Notes under the pieces: generated by a model | Databases searched by the model: none | What the model saw: only the letters and a program-made list of their open reading frames with translations | What the model was told of the DNA's origin: nothing | Program-made: the position numbers and the translations under genes | Assembly (NCBI GenBank): GCA_949282555.1 | Contig: CASDPK010000002.1 | Span: forward strand, 62,001-126,000 | Source of the DNA: an uncultured Lentisphaeraceae bacterium | Lineage (GTDB): Bacteria; Verrucomicrobiota; Kiritimatiellia; RFP12; DVOR01 | Direction: 5' to 3' | DNA: 64,000 bases | Part shown: one piece after another, positions 50,526 to 59,067 of the stretch | How positions within the stretch are numbered: the stretch's first letter is position 1 | How the letters are laid out: every line of letters begins with the position of its first letter

Positions 50526-53321
50526 TTACTTCGCCTTGCGGGCGGCCTTGATGGCGGCCTGCGCGGCGGCGAGGCGGGCGATCGGCACGCGGTAGGGAGA
50601 GCAGCTCACGTAGGTGAGGCCGATGGAGTTGGCGAACTCCACGGAGTGCGGCTCACCGCCATGCTCACCGCAGATGCCCATGCGAATGGAGGGATTGACC
50701 TCCTTGGCCTGGGTGACGGCGAACTTCATGAGCTTGCCCACGCCCTGCTGATCGAGCACGATGAAGGGATCGTAGTCGTAGAAGCCCTTGGAGACATAGT
50801 CACGGAGGAACTTGCCGGCGTCGTCGCGCGAGAAGGCGCAGGTGGTCTGCGTGAGGTCGTTGGTGCCGAAGGAGAAGAAGTCCACTTCCTTGGCGATCTC
50901 ATCGGAGGTGAGCGCCGCGCGGGGCACTTCGATCATCGTGCCGATGAGCACCTCAAGCTTGACGCCCTTCTCCTTCTCAACGGCGGCGATGGTGTCTTGG
51001 ATGATCTTCTTCTGGGAGAGAAGTTCCTTGACGTTGCCGACGAGGGGAACCATGATCTCGGGACGGGCCCCGGGGACGTTGGCGGCGGCTTCGCAAATGG
51101 CGCGCACCTGCATCTCGGTGACTTCGGGATAGGAGATGCCGAGGCGGCAACCGCGGTGACCGAGCATGGGGTTGAACTCGTGGAGCTCATCGACCAGCTT
51201 CTTCACCTCTTCAACGGTGATGCCCATGACCTTGGCCATCTCGGCCTGACCGGCCTCGTCGTGCGGGACGAACTCGTGCAAGGGCGGGTCGAGCAGGCGC
51301 ACGGTGCACTCGCGGCCGTCGAGCGCCTTGAACATGCCCTCGAAGTCGCCGCGCTGAAGCGGGAGGAGGGTGGCGAGGGCGGCGTTGTACTGCGCGAGGG
51401 GCGCGTCGAGCTGAGCCTGAAGGGCGGCCTTCTCGGCGGCGGTGGCGGCAGCGGCGATCGCCTCTTTGAGCTTCTTGACCTTCTCGGCCACGAGGATCAT
51501 GCGGCGGAAGGCCACGATGCGGTCCTCAGAGAAGAACATGTGCTCGGTGCGGCAGAGGCCAACGCCCTCGGCGCCGAAGCGGACGGCCACCTGGGTGTCA
51601 CGCGGGGTGTCGGCATTGGTGCGCACGCCCATGGTGCGGTACTTGTCGGCCAACGCCATGATTTCGGCGAAGGGGCCGGTGAGCTCAGGATCGCGGGTCT
51701 CGATGCGGCCTTCGTAGACCTTGCCGGTGGAGCCGTTGAGAGAGATCCAATCGCCTTCGCGCAAGGTCACGTCGCCCACCTTGAGGGTCTTGGCCTTGGC
51801 GTCGATGAGCGCGTCACCGCAACCGGCCACGCAGCACTTGCCCATGCCGCGGGCCACGACGGCCGCGTGGGAGGTCATGCCGCCGCGGGCGGTGAGGATG
51901 CCCTGCGCGGAAACCATGCCGGCGATGTCCTCAGGGGAGGTCTCGGCACGGCAGAGGATGACCTTCTTGCCAAGCTTGCCCTGGGTCTCGGCGTCCTCAG
52001 CCGTGAAGACGACGGTGCCGGTGGCCACGCCCGGGGAAGCGGGAAGGCCGGTGGCGATGACCTTGGCCTTCTTCTCGGCGAGGGCGTTGAACACGGGGTG
52101 CAGGAGCTGATCGAGCTGCTGGGGCTCCACGCGCAACACGGCGGTCTGCTCGTCGATGAGCCCTTCCTTCACGAGATCCGTGGCGATGCGGACGGCGGCG
52201 GCGGCGGTGCGCTTGCCGTTGCGGGTCTGGAGCATGTAGAGCTTGCCATCCTCGATGGTGAACTCCATGTCCTGCATGTCCTTGTTGTGACGCTCGAGCT
52301 TCTCACGGATGGCGTCGAACTCACGGAAGACCTCAGGCATGGCCTCTTCGAGGGAGGGATACTTCGCGACGCGCTCTTCCTCGGAAATGCCGGAGCGCTT
52401 GGCCCACTCGCGGGAACCGGCGATGGTGATTTCCTGCGGGGTGCGGATGCCGGCCACCACGTCTTCGCCCTGGGCGTTGATGAGGTATTCGCCGTAGAAG
52501 TAGGAATTGTCGCCCGTGGAGGGGTCGCGCGAGAAGGCGACGCCCGTGGCGGAATTGGGGCCGGAGTTGCCGAAGACCATCGTCTGCACGTTCACGGCGG
52601 TGCCGGCGAGGCCACGGATGTCGTTCAGCTCACGGTACTTGATGGCGCGGGGGTTGTTCCAGCTGCCGAAGACGGCGCGGATGCCCATCCGCAGCTGCTC
52701 GTGGGCGTCGGTCGGGAAGTCCTTGCCCAACTGATTCTTGATGACGACCTTGTAGCGGGCGATGACCTCCTCGAGGTCCTCAGCCGTGAGCTCGGTGTCG
52801 AGCGTCACGCCCTTGGCGGCCTTCACGCTCTCCAACTCATGCTCAAAGTCGTGGTGCTCCATGCCCATGACCACGTTGCCGAACATCTGGATGAAGCGGC
52901 GGTAACTGTCCATCACGAAGCGCTTGTTGCCGGTCTTGGCGATCATCGCCTCAACGGTCTCAGGGTTCAAGCCAAGGTTGAGCACCGTGTCCATCATGCC
53001 CGGCATCGAAACCGCCGCGCCCGAACGCACTGACACGAGCAACGGATTCGGCCCCTTGCCGAAGCTCTTCCCCGTCACCTCCTGAAGACGCGCCAATGCC
53101 GCCTCAACCTCCGGCATGATCTTGGCGAACAACTTCTCCTCGCCGATCTCGTAATATTTTCCGCAAGCCTCGGTGGTGATCGTGAAACCAGGGGGCACCG
53201 GCAATCCCATCGACGCCATTTCCGCAAGGTTCGCGCCCTTGCCGCCCAGCAGTTGCTTCATGGAACCATTGCCCTCGGAAGTGTCGCCGCCGAAGAAATA
53301 GACATACTTTTCGTTGCTCAT
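50526..53321 (-). CDS. ppdK: Pyruvate, phosphate dikinase
   Basis: The 931-residue enzyme has an N-terminal nucleotide-binding domain (LLGGKGANLAEMASMGLPVPPGFTI) and a central phosphohistidine domain with GGMTSHAAVVARGMG (catalytic His). The C-terminal PEP/pyruvate barrel carries RTEHMFF and GICGEHGGEP. It interconverts pyruvate, ATP and phosphate with PEP, AMP and PPi; in anaerobes it often runs in glycolysis to spare ATP. It is slightly longer than the usual 870-900 residues. The ATG at 53321 (site AAGGAG) matches the family start; an in-frame extension to 53381 would be non-homologous. Confidence 0.95.
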   Translation of the reverse strand: MSNEKYVYFFGGDTSEGNGSMKQLLGGKGANLAEMASMGLPVPPGFTITTEACGKYYEIGEEKLFAKIMPEVEAALARLQEVTGKSFGKGPNPLLVSVRSGAAVSMPGMMDTVLNLGLNPETVEAMIAKTGNKRFVMDSYRRFIQMFGNVVMGMEHHDFEHELESVKAAKGVTLDTELTAEDLEEVIARYKVVIKNQLGKDFPTDAHEQLRMGIRAVFGSWNNPRAIKYRELNDIRGLAGTAVNVQTMVFGNSGPNSATGVAFSRDPSTGDNSYFYGEYLINAQGEDVVAGIRTPQEITIAGSREWAKRSGISEEERVAKYPSLEEAMPEVFREFDAIREKLERHNKDMQDMEFTIEDGKLYMLQTRNGKRTAAAAVRIATDLVKEGLIDEQTAVLRVEPQQLDQLLHPVFNALAEKKAKVIATGLPASPGVATGTVVFTAEDAETQGKLGKKVILCRAETSPEDIAGMVSAQGILTARGGMTSHAAVVARGMGKCCVAGCGDALIDAKAKTLKVGDVTLREGDWISLNGSTGKVYEGRIETRDPELTGPFAEIMALADKYRTMGVRTNADTPRDTQVAVRFGAEGVGLCRTEHMFFSEDRIVAFRRMILVAEKVKKLKEAIAAAATAAEKAALQAQLDAPLAQYNAALATLLPLQRGDFEGMFKALDGRECTVRLLDPPLHEFVPHDEAGQAEMAKVMGITVEEVKKLVDELHEFNPMLGHRGCRLGISYPEVTEMQVRAICEAAANVPGARPEIMVPLVGNVKELLSQKKIIQDTIAAVEKEKGVKLEVLIGTMIEVPRAALTSDEIAKEVDFFSFGTNDLTQTTCAFSRDDAGKFLRDYVSKGFYDYDPFIVLDQQGVGKLMKFAVTQAKEVNPSIRMGICGEHGGEPHSVEFANSIGLTYVSCSPYRVPIARLAAAQAAIKAARKAK

Positions 53322-53450
53322 CTGTACTCCTTGTAAGGGCGGCAGGGCCTCCCGCCGCACTGAGGTAAGATAGGGTAGCACAATTCCTTTCTTACTGCAA
53401 ACACTTCTTGTGCATCAAGGCCATAACACGTCCCCGACCGAGGAGAATGT

Positions 53451-53479
53451 TTGTTTTTGCCCCCGAAATAAGGTACACT
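53451..53479 (+). promoter_or_regulatory. Promoter of the adenylation/ACP/FrhB-LbH/GT2 operon
   Basis: TTGTTT (53451-53456), a 17-bp spacer and TACACT (53474-53479), then a strong AAGGAGG site 8 bp before the ATG at 53506. Confidence 0.6.
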
Positions 53480-53505
53480 GGAACCGCTTTTAAGGAGGCC
53501 AAGCG

Positions 53506-55056
53506 ATGCGTCTGAGAACTGGTTATTATCCGATCTTCCGAGCCACAGCCGAGCGGCTGGCGGACACCGTCGCCGTTGTGGAGCCAGGGAAGTCGGCAAC
53601 GTTCGGCGAATTGCTGGCACACGAGACGGCGTTTGCCCGACAGCTCGAGAAGGCCGCCCCGGAAACCATCGGCCGCCCCGTCGCGGTGTTGCTGCCCAAG
53701 AGCATCGCCGGTGTTGCCGCGGATCTCGCGGCCCTGCACACAGGCAACGCTTACATGAACCTCGACCCGGGGGTCCCCTCGGAGCGTTTGGGCAATATCC
53801 TCCGCCAAAGCGCGCCCATCGCGATCTTCACCGATGCGAAGGGCGCCGAGCGCCTCACGGCGGCAGGCTGGCAAGGCGCCGTGGTGCGCACGGATCTCCC
53901 CGACGAGGGAAATGATGGGCCGGAGCCAAACGGATGGGAGCGCGTCATCGACACCGACCCCATGTGCCTGATCAACACCTCCGGCTCCACCGGCACCCCC
54001 AAGTGTGTGGCCCTCTGCCACCGGAGTTTCTTCGACTTCATGGATTGCGTGGAGGAGACGTGGGGACTGAATGCGCCCTTGACGATGGGGTCGCTTTCGC
54101 CGGCTATCTTCGACATCCACAGCTTCGAGCTGTGCCATCTGATGACCTATGGCACCCGATTGGCGCTGATTCCGCAAACGTGGGCAATGTTTCCCGCAAA
54201 GATCCTCGCATGGATGGGCGAGCAGAAGGTCGATTTCATCTTCTGGGTGCCCACCATCATGGTGAATATGGCCAATCTCGGCCTGCTGGACAAAATGCCG
54301 CCCACCACCCTGCGCTGGGTGTGGTTCGCGGGGGAAGTCTTTCCAACCAAGCAATTCAACGTTTGGCGGGCGGCCCTGCCGGAAGCGCGCTTCGTCAACC
54401 TCTACGGCCCCATCGAAATCACCTTGGACTGCACGTGGTACGAAGTGCGGCGTCCGTTCGCCGACAGTGAGCCCCTCCCCATCGGCTTCCCCTGCCGCAA
54501 CACGGATGTGCTCATCCTAGGCGAAGACGATCGCCCGGTGGCCGATGGCGAGGAAGGCGAACTCTGCGTCCGGGGCTCCTCGCTGGCCCTCGGCTACTAC
54601 AACGACCCGGAGAAAACCGCCGCGGCCTTCGTCCAAAACCCGTTGCAGACGGCCTACCCCGAGCGTATCTACCGCACCGGGGACATCGTCTGCCGAAACG
54701 CGCAGGGGGAAATCCTCTTCCGTGGCCGGCGCGACACGCTCGTGAAGCACTCCGGCTACCGCATTGAACTGGGCGAAGTGGAGCACGTGGCCCTCAACCG
54801 CCTCGGCCTCTTCCCCAATGCCTGCGTTGTCTACGATTGGCTCCGCCGCCGGATTGTCCTGTGGTATGAAGGCCCGGAGCACCCCGTGAAAGAACTGCGC
54901 GCCGCCTTGGCCGCCGTGTTGCCCAAATACATGATCCCCGACCATTTCATCCATCGCGACCCGTTGCCGCGCGGCGGCACGGGCAAGATTGACCGCGCTC
55001 TCTTGGCGCGCCTTGCCAATGAACCCGATCCCGACGGAGCCAGCCCCCATGCGTGA
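53506..55056 (+). CDS. AMP-forming adenylation enzyme, DltA/NRPS A-domain-like
   Basis: The 516-residue ANL-family enzyme has the P-loop-like INTSGSTGTPK, FVNLYGPIEIT (YGPTE motif), the ATP-ribose Asp in RIYRTGDIV, and hinge and catalytic Lys near the end (GGTGKIDRALL). Order and length match stand-alone adenylation enzymes such as DltA, which charge an amino acid onto a carrier protein. The pocket residues were not read, so the substrate is unknown. It overlaps the acyl carrier gene by 8 bp, strongly implying that it loads that carrier. It leads a four-gene operon with a glycosyltransferase and an acyltransferase-like fusion. Confidence 0.85.
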   Translation: MRLRTGYYPIFRATAERLADTVAVVEPGKSATFGELLAHETAFARQLEKAAPETIGRPVAVLLPKSIAGVAADLAALHTGNAYMNLDPGVPSERLGNILRQSAPIAIFTDAKGAERLTAAGWQGAVVRTDLPDEGNDGPEPNGWERVIDTDPMCLINTSGSTGTPKCVALCHRSFFDFMDCVEETWGLNAPLTMGSLSPAIFDIHSFELCHLMTYGTRLALIPQTWAMFPAKILAWMGEQKVDFIFWVPTIMVNMANLGLLDKMPPTTLRWVWFAGEVFPTKQFNVWRAALPEARFVNLYGPIEITLDCTWYEVRRPFADSEPLPIGFPCRNTDVLILGEDDRPVADGEEGELCVRGSSLALGYYNDPEKTAAAFVQNPLQTAYPERIYRTGDIVCRNAQGEILFRGRRDTLVKHSGYRIELGEVEHVALNRLGLFPNACVVYDWLRRRIVLWYEGPEHPVKELRAALAAVLPKYMIPDHFIHRDPLPRGGTGKIDRALLARLANEPDPDGASPHA

Positions 55057-55276
55057 ACAAATCGCCCAAATCCTTTCCGATATCCGCCCCGAAGTGGACT
55101 TTGCCGCCTCGGATGACTTCTTCGCCGACGGTCTGTTGGACTCCGCGGATGTGATGGCCCTCGTGGTTCGGCTCAGCGAAACCTTCGGCGTGACCATTGA
55201 CGGCATGGATCTGCTCCCGGAAAACCTCCAGAACCTCGACGCCATTGAGGCGTTCATCACCAGCCTCCGCGCATGA
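55049..55276 (+). CDS. Acyl/peptidyl carrier protein
   Basis: The 75-residue helical carrier has the phosphopantetheine site DGLLDSADVM (modified Ser). Acidic helix II follows, and the protein ends LDAIEAFITSLRA. It most resembles DltC-like and other discrete peptidyl carriers. The ATG at 55049 overlaps the previous stop and leaves a normal-size carrier; upstream ATGs are also in frame but add a Pro-rich stretch. It should receive the residue activated by the adenylation enzyme and pass it to a membrane or soluble acceptor. Confidence 0.85.
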   Translation: MREQIAQILSDIRPEVDFAASDDFFADGLLDSADVMALVVRLSETFGVTIDGMDLLPENLQNLDAIEAFITSLRA

Positions 55277-57084
55277 TCCCGCTCTCCCCCCATCTGCCAA
55301 CGGCGACGCAATGCGTGGGCTGCGGGGCCTGCGTTGAGGTCTGCCCCTCCGGAGCGCTGACCGAGACCGCTGACGCTTGGGGGTTCCCCACACCTAAGTT
55401 TGATGCGGCCCACTGTCAAGCGTGTGGGGCATGCGGCAAGGTTTGCCCCGTCCTCGCGTCCGAGGAACCACCCGCATCCGAGGAGAAGAAGAGGCTGACC
55501 GGGGCCTGCAAAAGCGACGCCGTGCTTTTCGGCAGTTCCGCCGGTGGGTTGTTCTCCGCTTTGGCCATGCGAACCTTGCGGGCGGGCGGGGCGGTGTTGG
55601 GCGCCGCGTTCGACAACGCTTTTTCCTTGGTGGAGACCTGGGCCGAGACCCCGGAGGCCCTCACGGCGCTCCGTGGCCTCAAATATCCCCAAGCCTTGGC
55701 GAATGGCTGTTTCCGCTCGATAAGGGAACGATTGGAGGCGGGGCAACCCGTCTTCGCCTGCCTGCCGCCCTGCCGTGCCGAGGCGTTGCTCCGTTTCCTC
55801 GGAGGCCCCTCCGAACACTTGCTCTTGGCCGACGTTGCCTGTTCCGGCGTTGCCTCGCCGTTTGCCTTCCAAACGTACGTGAAGGGCGTGGCCTCCCGCG
55901 AAACCGGCGCGGCCGTCTCCTTCCGCGCGACGTTGCGCGAACTCCTGCGCCCCACGGACGCCTGCAACCGCACCTTGCCCGCTTACGCATGGCATGATTC
56001 CGCCATCACCTTCGCCCATGGGCAGGGGCGCTTCCGCCAAGCCAGCGAGGAACCCTTTGTGCGGTTGGCGCTGGGGACCGACCTCTTCCTGCGCCCGGCC
56101 TGCCGCGATTGCCGATGGGCCAACCGCTCCGTCGCCGATCTCACCCTCTCCCGCGCCACCAACGACCGTTGGGGCAAAGGCGGCGTGATCGCCCACACGC
56201 CAAAAGGCCTCGCGGCCCTTCGGGCTCTCACAGGCGTGACCCTGGAGGACGTCACGGACGAAACCTCCTTGCGCCAACCGCCCCCACCCCGACGGCAGGT
56301 TCCGGAAACCATGCGGTCTGCCGTCTTGGAGGCGCTGAAGAGCGGCACCCCTTGGGATGAGGCCACCAACGCGGCTGAGGCGCTTTTGCCGCCAATGATG
56401 CCGAAGGAAACCTTCTCGCGACGGCTCCGATCGTTGCGCCGGTGTGCGCCCATTTGGCGTCCGCTACAGTTTGCCTTGGCATGCCGCCTCAACGGATGGC
56501 GCCGTCTGCTCTCGCCGGGGCATGGTGGGATTTTCCTCCCGGCGGGCTCTCGGGCGGTGATCCGTTGCAAAAATCCCAAAGGCCTCCATGTTGAGCAAGG
56601 CGTCTTTGTCTTCGGGCTTGACCATGTGAAGGGCGATGGCCTCACCTCCCGCATCGCGGTGGATCGCCTCTCCTCCATCCTCATCCGAGGCCATGGCCGC
56701 GTGAAATCCGGTTCGGAGTTCCTTGTCTACGCCGGCGGACGGCTGGAGATTGGCGTGGGGCTGGACGCGGAGAGCCATTTGGAGATCCGATGCGCCAGCC
56801 GAACGGTCATCGGGAACTATGTCGGCATGGGGCGCCATGTCACCATCGTGGACAACAACGGGCAACATCCCACCACCAACGCCTTCTCCAACACGCCGCG
56901 CGTCACGGAAATCTGCGACCACGCTTGGCTGTGCGATGGTTGCACCATCATGCCTGGCGTTCGCGTGGGCATCGGCGCGGTGGTCTCGGCCGGGGCCGTC
57001 GTCACGCACAGTGTCCCGCCCTACGCGGTCGTTGCGGGCAATCCTGCGGTCGTCGTCGGGAAAAATCTCCTTTGGGGAGGATAA
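55273..57084 (+). CDS. FrhB-like iron-sulfur protein fused to a left-handed beta-helix acyltransferase
   Basis: The 603-residue fusion starts with two [4Fe-4S] motifs (CVGCGACVEVCPSGAL; CQACGACGKVCPV). An FrhB/FdhB-type domain follows, of the kind found in exopolysaccharide loci (SSAGGLFSALA, LRGLKYPQAL, CLPPCRAEALL, ADVACSGVASPFAFQTYV, LRPACRDCRWANRS). From about residue 410 a hexapeptide-repeat acyltransferase follows (VGMGRHVTIVDNN, DHAWLCDGCTIMPGVRVG, GAVVTHSVPPYAVVAGNPAVV). It overlaps the carrier gene by ATGA. It may couple a redox step to acetyl or acyl transfer on a polysaccharide or carrier-bound residue; the reaction is unknown. Confidence 0.78.
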   Translation: MIPLSPHLPTATQCVGCGACVEVCPSGALTETADAWGFPTPKFDAAHCQACGACGKVCPVLASEEPPASEEKKRLTGACKSDAVLFGSSAGGLFSALAMRTLRAGGAVLGAAFDNAFSLVETWAETPEALTALRGLKYPQALANGCFRSIRERLEAGQPVFACLPPCRAEALLRFLGGPSEHLLLADVACSGVASPFAFQTYVKGVASRETGAAVSFRATLRELLRPTDACNRTLPAYAWHDSAITFAHGQGRFRQASEEPFVRLALGTDLFLRPACRDCRWANRSVADLTLSRATNDRWGKGGVIAHTPKGLAALRALTGVTLEDVTDETSLRQPPPPRRQVPETMRSAVLEALKSGTPWDEATNAAEALLPPMMPKETFSRRLRSLRRCAPIWRPLQFALACRLNGWRRLLSPGHGGIFLPAGSRAVIRCKNPKGLHVEQGVFVFGLDHVKGDGLTSRIAVDRLSSILIRGHGRVKSGSEFLVYAGGRLEIGVGLDAESHLEIRCASRTVIGNYVGMGRHVTIVDNNGQHPTTNAFSNTPRVTEICDHAWLCDGCTIMPGVRVGIGAVVSAGAVVTHSVPPYAVVAGNPAVVVGKNLLWGG

Positions 57085-57087
57085 TGC

Positions 57088-58104
57088 ATGGGTCGCCTGA
57101 TCTCCGTGCTGATCCCCGTCTACAACACCGGCACATTTTTAAGCGCGGCCATTGATTCCCTTCGCGCCCAAACGTGGGCCGATTGGGAAGGCATCTTTGT
57201 GGACGATGGCTCAAAGGATCACTCCCAAGCCACCCTCGCCGAAGCCCTACGCTCCGACGCGCGGATTCGCCTCATCTGCCAACGCAACGCAGGGATTTGC
57301 GGCGCCCGCAACCGTGCGTTGGAGGCGATGCGCGGCGATGCGTTCGTGCATATGGATCAGGACGACGTGTTGCTCCCTTGGGCGCTCGAAGCCTTTGCCC
57401 GGGCGGCGGAGGAGACGGGCGCCCCCTTGGTGCTTGGGCGAATGCAAACGTTTGAAGGGGCTCCGCCCACCCCGCCCTTCGTCCCGGGCGGCCATCTGCT
57501 GGAGGGGGAAGACTGGCGGCGCACCGTTCTCCGACTGATCGCCGATCCCTACGCCGAGGGGATGAACTTTCCCACATGGAACAAGCTCTACGACCGCCAA
57601 ACCTTTGGGCATTTCCGTTGCCTGCCGAATGGCGGTTACGGCGATGACACGTGGTATGTCCCCCTCACCCACCTGCACGCGCGCAAGGCTTACGTTCTGG
57701 ACACCGTCACTTACCTATGGCGCCGAGGACACATCTCCGGAAGTTTCGGCACCTGCTCCCCCGCTTGGGTGCGTGGTTACGCCCGTGCATTGAAAGCTGC
57801 TTCCTCGCTCGATTCCGGGCGCGACTACGCCGCCGCATGGGGAGCCATGCTCCACTGGGTGGTGCGTTACGCCTTCTATGCGTGGACGCACTCCGAAGCC
57901 ACCTTCCGGGACCCCGCCTTCCGTCGTGCCATGGGCGAAGACTTGGCCAGCCTTCTCAACACCGCGCTTCCTCTGCGCGCCCGCTGGCGTGCCCGCCTTT
58001 GGCTCCTGAAGTTGAGACTCTGGCGCCTCGCGCGGATGGCCTACGGCCACCACCGCGCCAACGGCACCTTCTTCCTTGCAAAAGAAACCGCCACCCAAGG
58101 GTGA
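57088..58104 (+). CDS. GT2 glycosyltransferase, fourth gene of the decoration operon
   Basis: The 338-residue GT-A fold begins LISVLIPVYNTGTFLSAAID and has IFVDDGSKDHS and the DXD motif HMDQDDVLLP. A C-terminal basic helix (LPLRARWRARLWLLKLRLWRLARM) probably contacts the membrane, as in the tandem GT2 trio at 45.6-48.6 kb. It lies 3 bp after the FrhB/acyltransferase fusion. The combination suggests that the operon builds and decorates a surface glycan. Donor and acceptor are unknown. Its 3' end overlaps the terminator of the converging PEP-CTERM gene. Confidence 0.82.
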   Translation: MGRLISVLIPVYNTGTFLSAAIDSLRAQTWADWEGIFVDDGSKDHSQATLAEALRSDARIRLICQRNAGICGARNRALEAMRGDAFVHMDQDDVLLPWALEAFARAAEETGAPLVLGRMQTFEGAPPTPPFVPGGHLLEGEDWRRTVLRLIADPYAEGMNFPTWNKLYDRQTFGHFRCLPNGGYGDDTWYVPLTHLHARKAYVLDTVTYLWRRGHISGSFGTCSPAWVRGYARALKAASSLDSGRDYAAAWGAMLHWVVRYAFYAWTHSEATFRDPAFRRAMGEDLASLLNTALPLRARWRARLWLLKLRLWRLARMAYGHHRANGTFFLAKETATQG

Positions 58105-58109
58105 CGGTT
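58082..58109 (-). terminator. Terminator of the converging PEP-CTERM gene
   Basis: On the minus strand, AACCGTCACCC/GGGTGGCGGTT (one mismatch) is followed by TCTTTTGC. It lies 24 bp past the stop at 58133 and overlaps the end of the glycosyltransferase gene. Confidence 0.6.
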
Positions 58110-58132
58110 CGGGCAAAACCATTGAACGCGCT

Positions 58133-58777
58133 TTAAGCGACCCGGCGGCGAAGGGCCAATCCTGCCACGCCCAATGCAAGCAGGGCAAGCGCCGTAGGCT
58201 CAGGCACGGAATATTGGCTCAGCTCCTCATCCGTCATTGTGCCCCCATAAAGAGTAAACCCAGTCATACTACCCTCGTTCAACACAAGGCTTTCCATCTC
58301 GCCAGCGGAAGCGAACGTGTTCTCCTTGTGGAGAAATGCGACATCACCTCCATTGAGGCTGAAACGCATTTGCCCTTGTTGCCGATCCTCACCCCGGGAA
58401 AAAGCAAAAACATATTTGCCGGCCTGTACATCACTAGTGACGACATCGCTGAAGCCTGTTCCCGCTTGCCCGAAAAATTCAACCTTCAAGTCTCCACCCT
58501 CCACGTAGAGCTTGATGTGTTGCTCTTTGTTCGCATCCGCTCCCTGTCCTGATAAGTTGAAAAGCGTTACATTGGAGGCGATCACATCGGCTGAAAGCGT
58601 GAAGGAGGCCACGAGCGAGAAATTCGTGTGGGTGCCTGTCAAAGGATTGCTCGAATCCCCGCGCGTTCCACTGATTGTATATCCATCTCGCTCAGAATCC
58701 CACGTCCAAGACGCCGTGACGGCTTGAACAAAGGAAGCACCCAAAATGCAAAGCAACGCAAACAACATCCGTCTCAT
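58133..58777 (-). CDS. PEP-CTERM exported protein with LamG-like body
   Basis: The 214-residue protein has a signal peptide (MRRMLFALLCILGASFVQA) and mature start VTASWTWDSERDG. The jelly-roll body has FTLSADVIASNVTLFNLSG, HIKLYVEGGDLKVEFFG and GQMRFSLNGGDVAF, resembling concanavalin A/LamG folds. The tail is VPEPTALALLALGVAG followed by LALRRRVA. It is likely an exosortase-processed surface or matrix lectin-like protein without enzyme activity. The start at 58777 (GGAAAGGC site) begins the signal peptide. The promoter spacer contains an interrupted C-rich tract. The DNA is A+T-richer than its flanks. Confidence 0.85.
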   Translation of the reverse strand: MRRMLFALLCILGASFVQAVTASWTWDSERDGYTISGTRGDSSNPLTGTHTNFSLVASFTLSADVIASNVTLFNLSGQGADANKEQHIKLYVEGGDLKVEFFGQAGTGFSDVVTSDVQAGKYVFAFSRGEDRQQGQMRFSLNGGDVAFLHKENTFASAGEMESLVLNEGSMTGFTLYGGTMTDEELSQYSVPEPTALALLALGVAGLALRRRVA

Positions 58778-58803
58778 AAATGCCTTTCCAACTCTGGAAT
58801 TTG

Positions 58804-58832
58804 ATACTAACACAACTGTAGGGAGGGGGCAA
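58804..58832 (-). promoter_or_regulatory. Promoter of the fourth PEP-CTERM gene, interrupted C tract
   Basis: On the minus strand, TTGCCC (58827-58832), a 17-bp spacer beginning CCTCCCTAC, and TAGTAT (58804-58809). The spacer tract is broken by T, unlike the pure G8 and G10 at the sister promoters. The predicted leader is about 20 bases. Confidence 0.5.
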
Positions 58833-58867
58833 GACTTATTTTTCGTACACCCCCGCGTTGCGGAAGA

Positions 58868-58931
58868 CTCCGTATCCCGACCCGAGGTCTAGTGTATCTC
58901 ATCTCGGGATCCAGTACATCCCAAGATGAGA
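58868..58931. repeat. Hairpin repeat element, degenerate copy
   Basis: It begins CTCCGTATCCCGACCCGAGG, closely matching the left half of copies 1 and 2. A separate 14-bp dyad follows, TCTCATCTCGGGAT/ATCCCAAGATGAGA (one mismatch, 58897-58931). It lies in the gap between the PEP-CTERM gene and the first phosphoesterase. Confidence 0.5.
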
Positions 58932-59067
58932 GACGGCCTACCTCAGGAAGCGATGAACTCCCTGCGTCACGTTGTAGGCAGGAGGGGGCTGAAAGGAACA
59001 AAAAGGTTGCGGCAAGCGGAAACGTGCGTTAGGGTAACACTGAACCTACACAGGAGCACATGACACC

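Noticed and set aside
50646-53033. A 795-codon open frame antisense to ppdK, and similar long antisense frames at 3590-5599, 5623-8436, 24992-26644 and 29000-31072
   Set aside because: Each lies fully opposite a gene with clear family motifs. The translations are low-complexity (His/Gly/Arg-rich or repetitive), as expected for third-position shadows in high-GC DNA.
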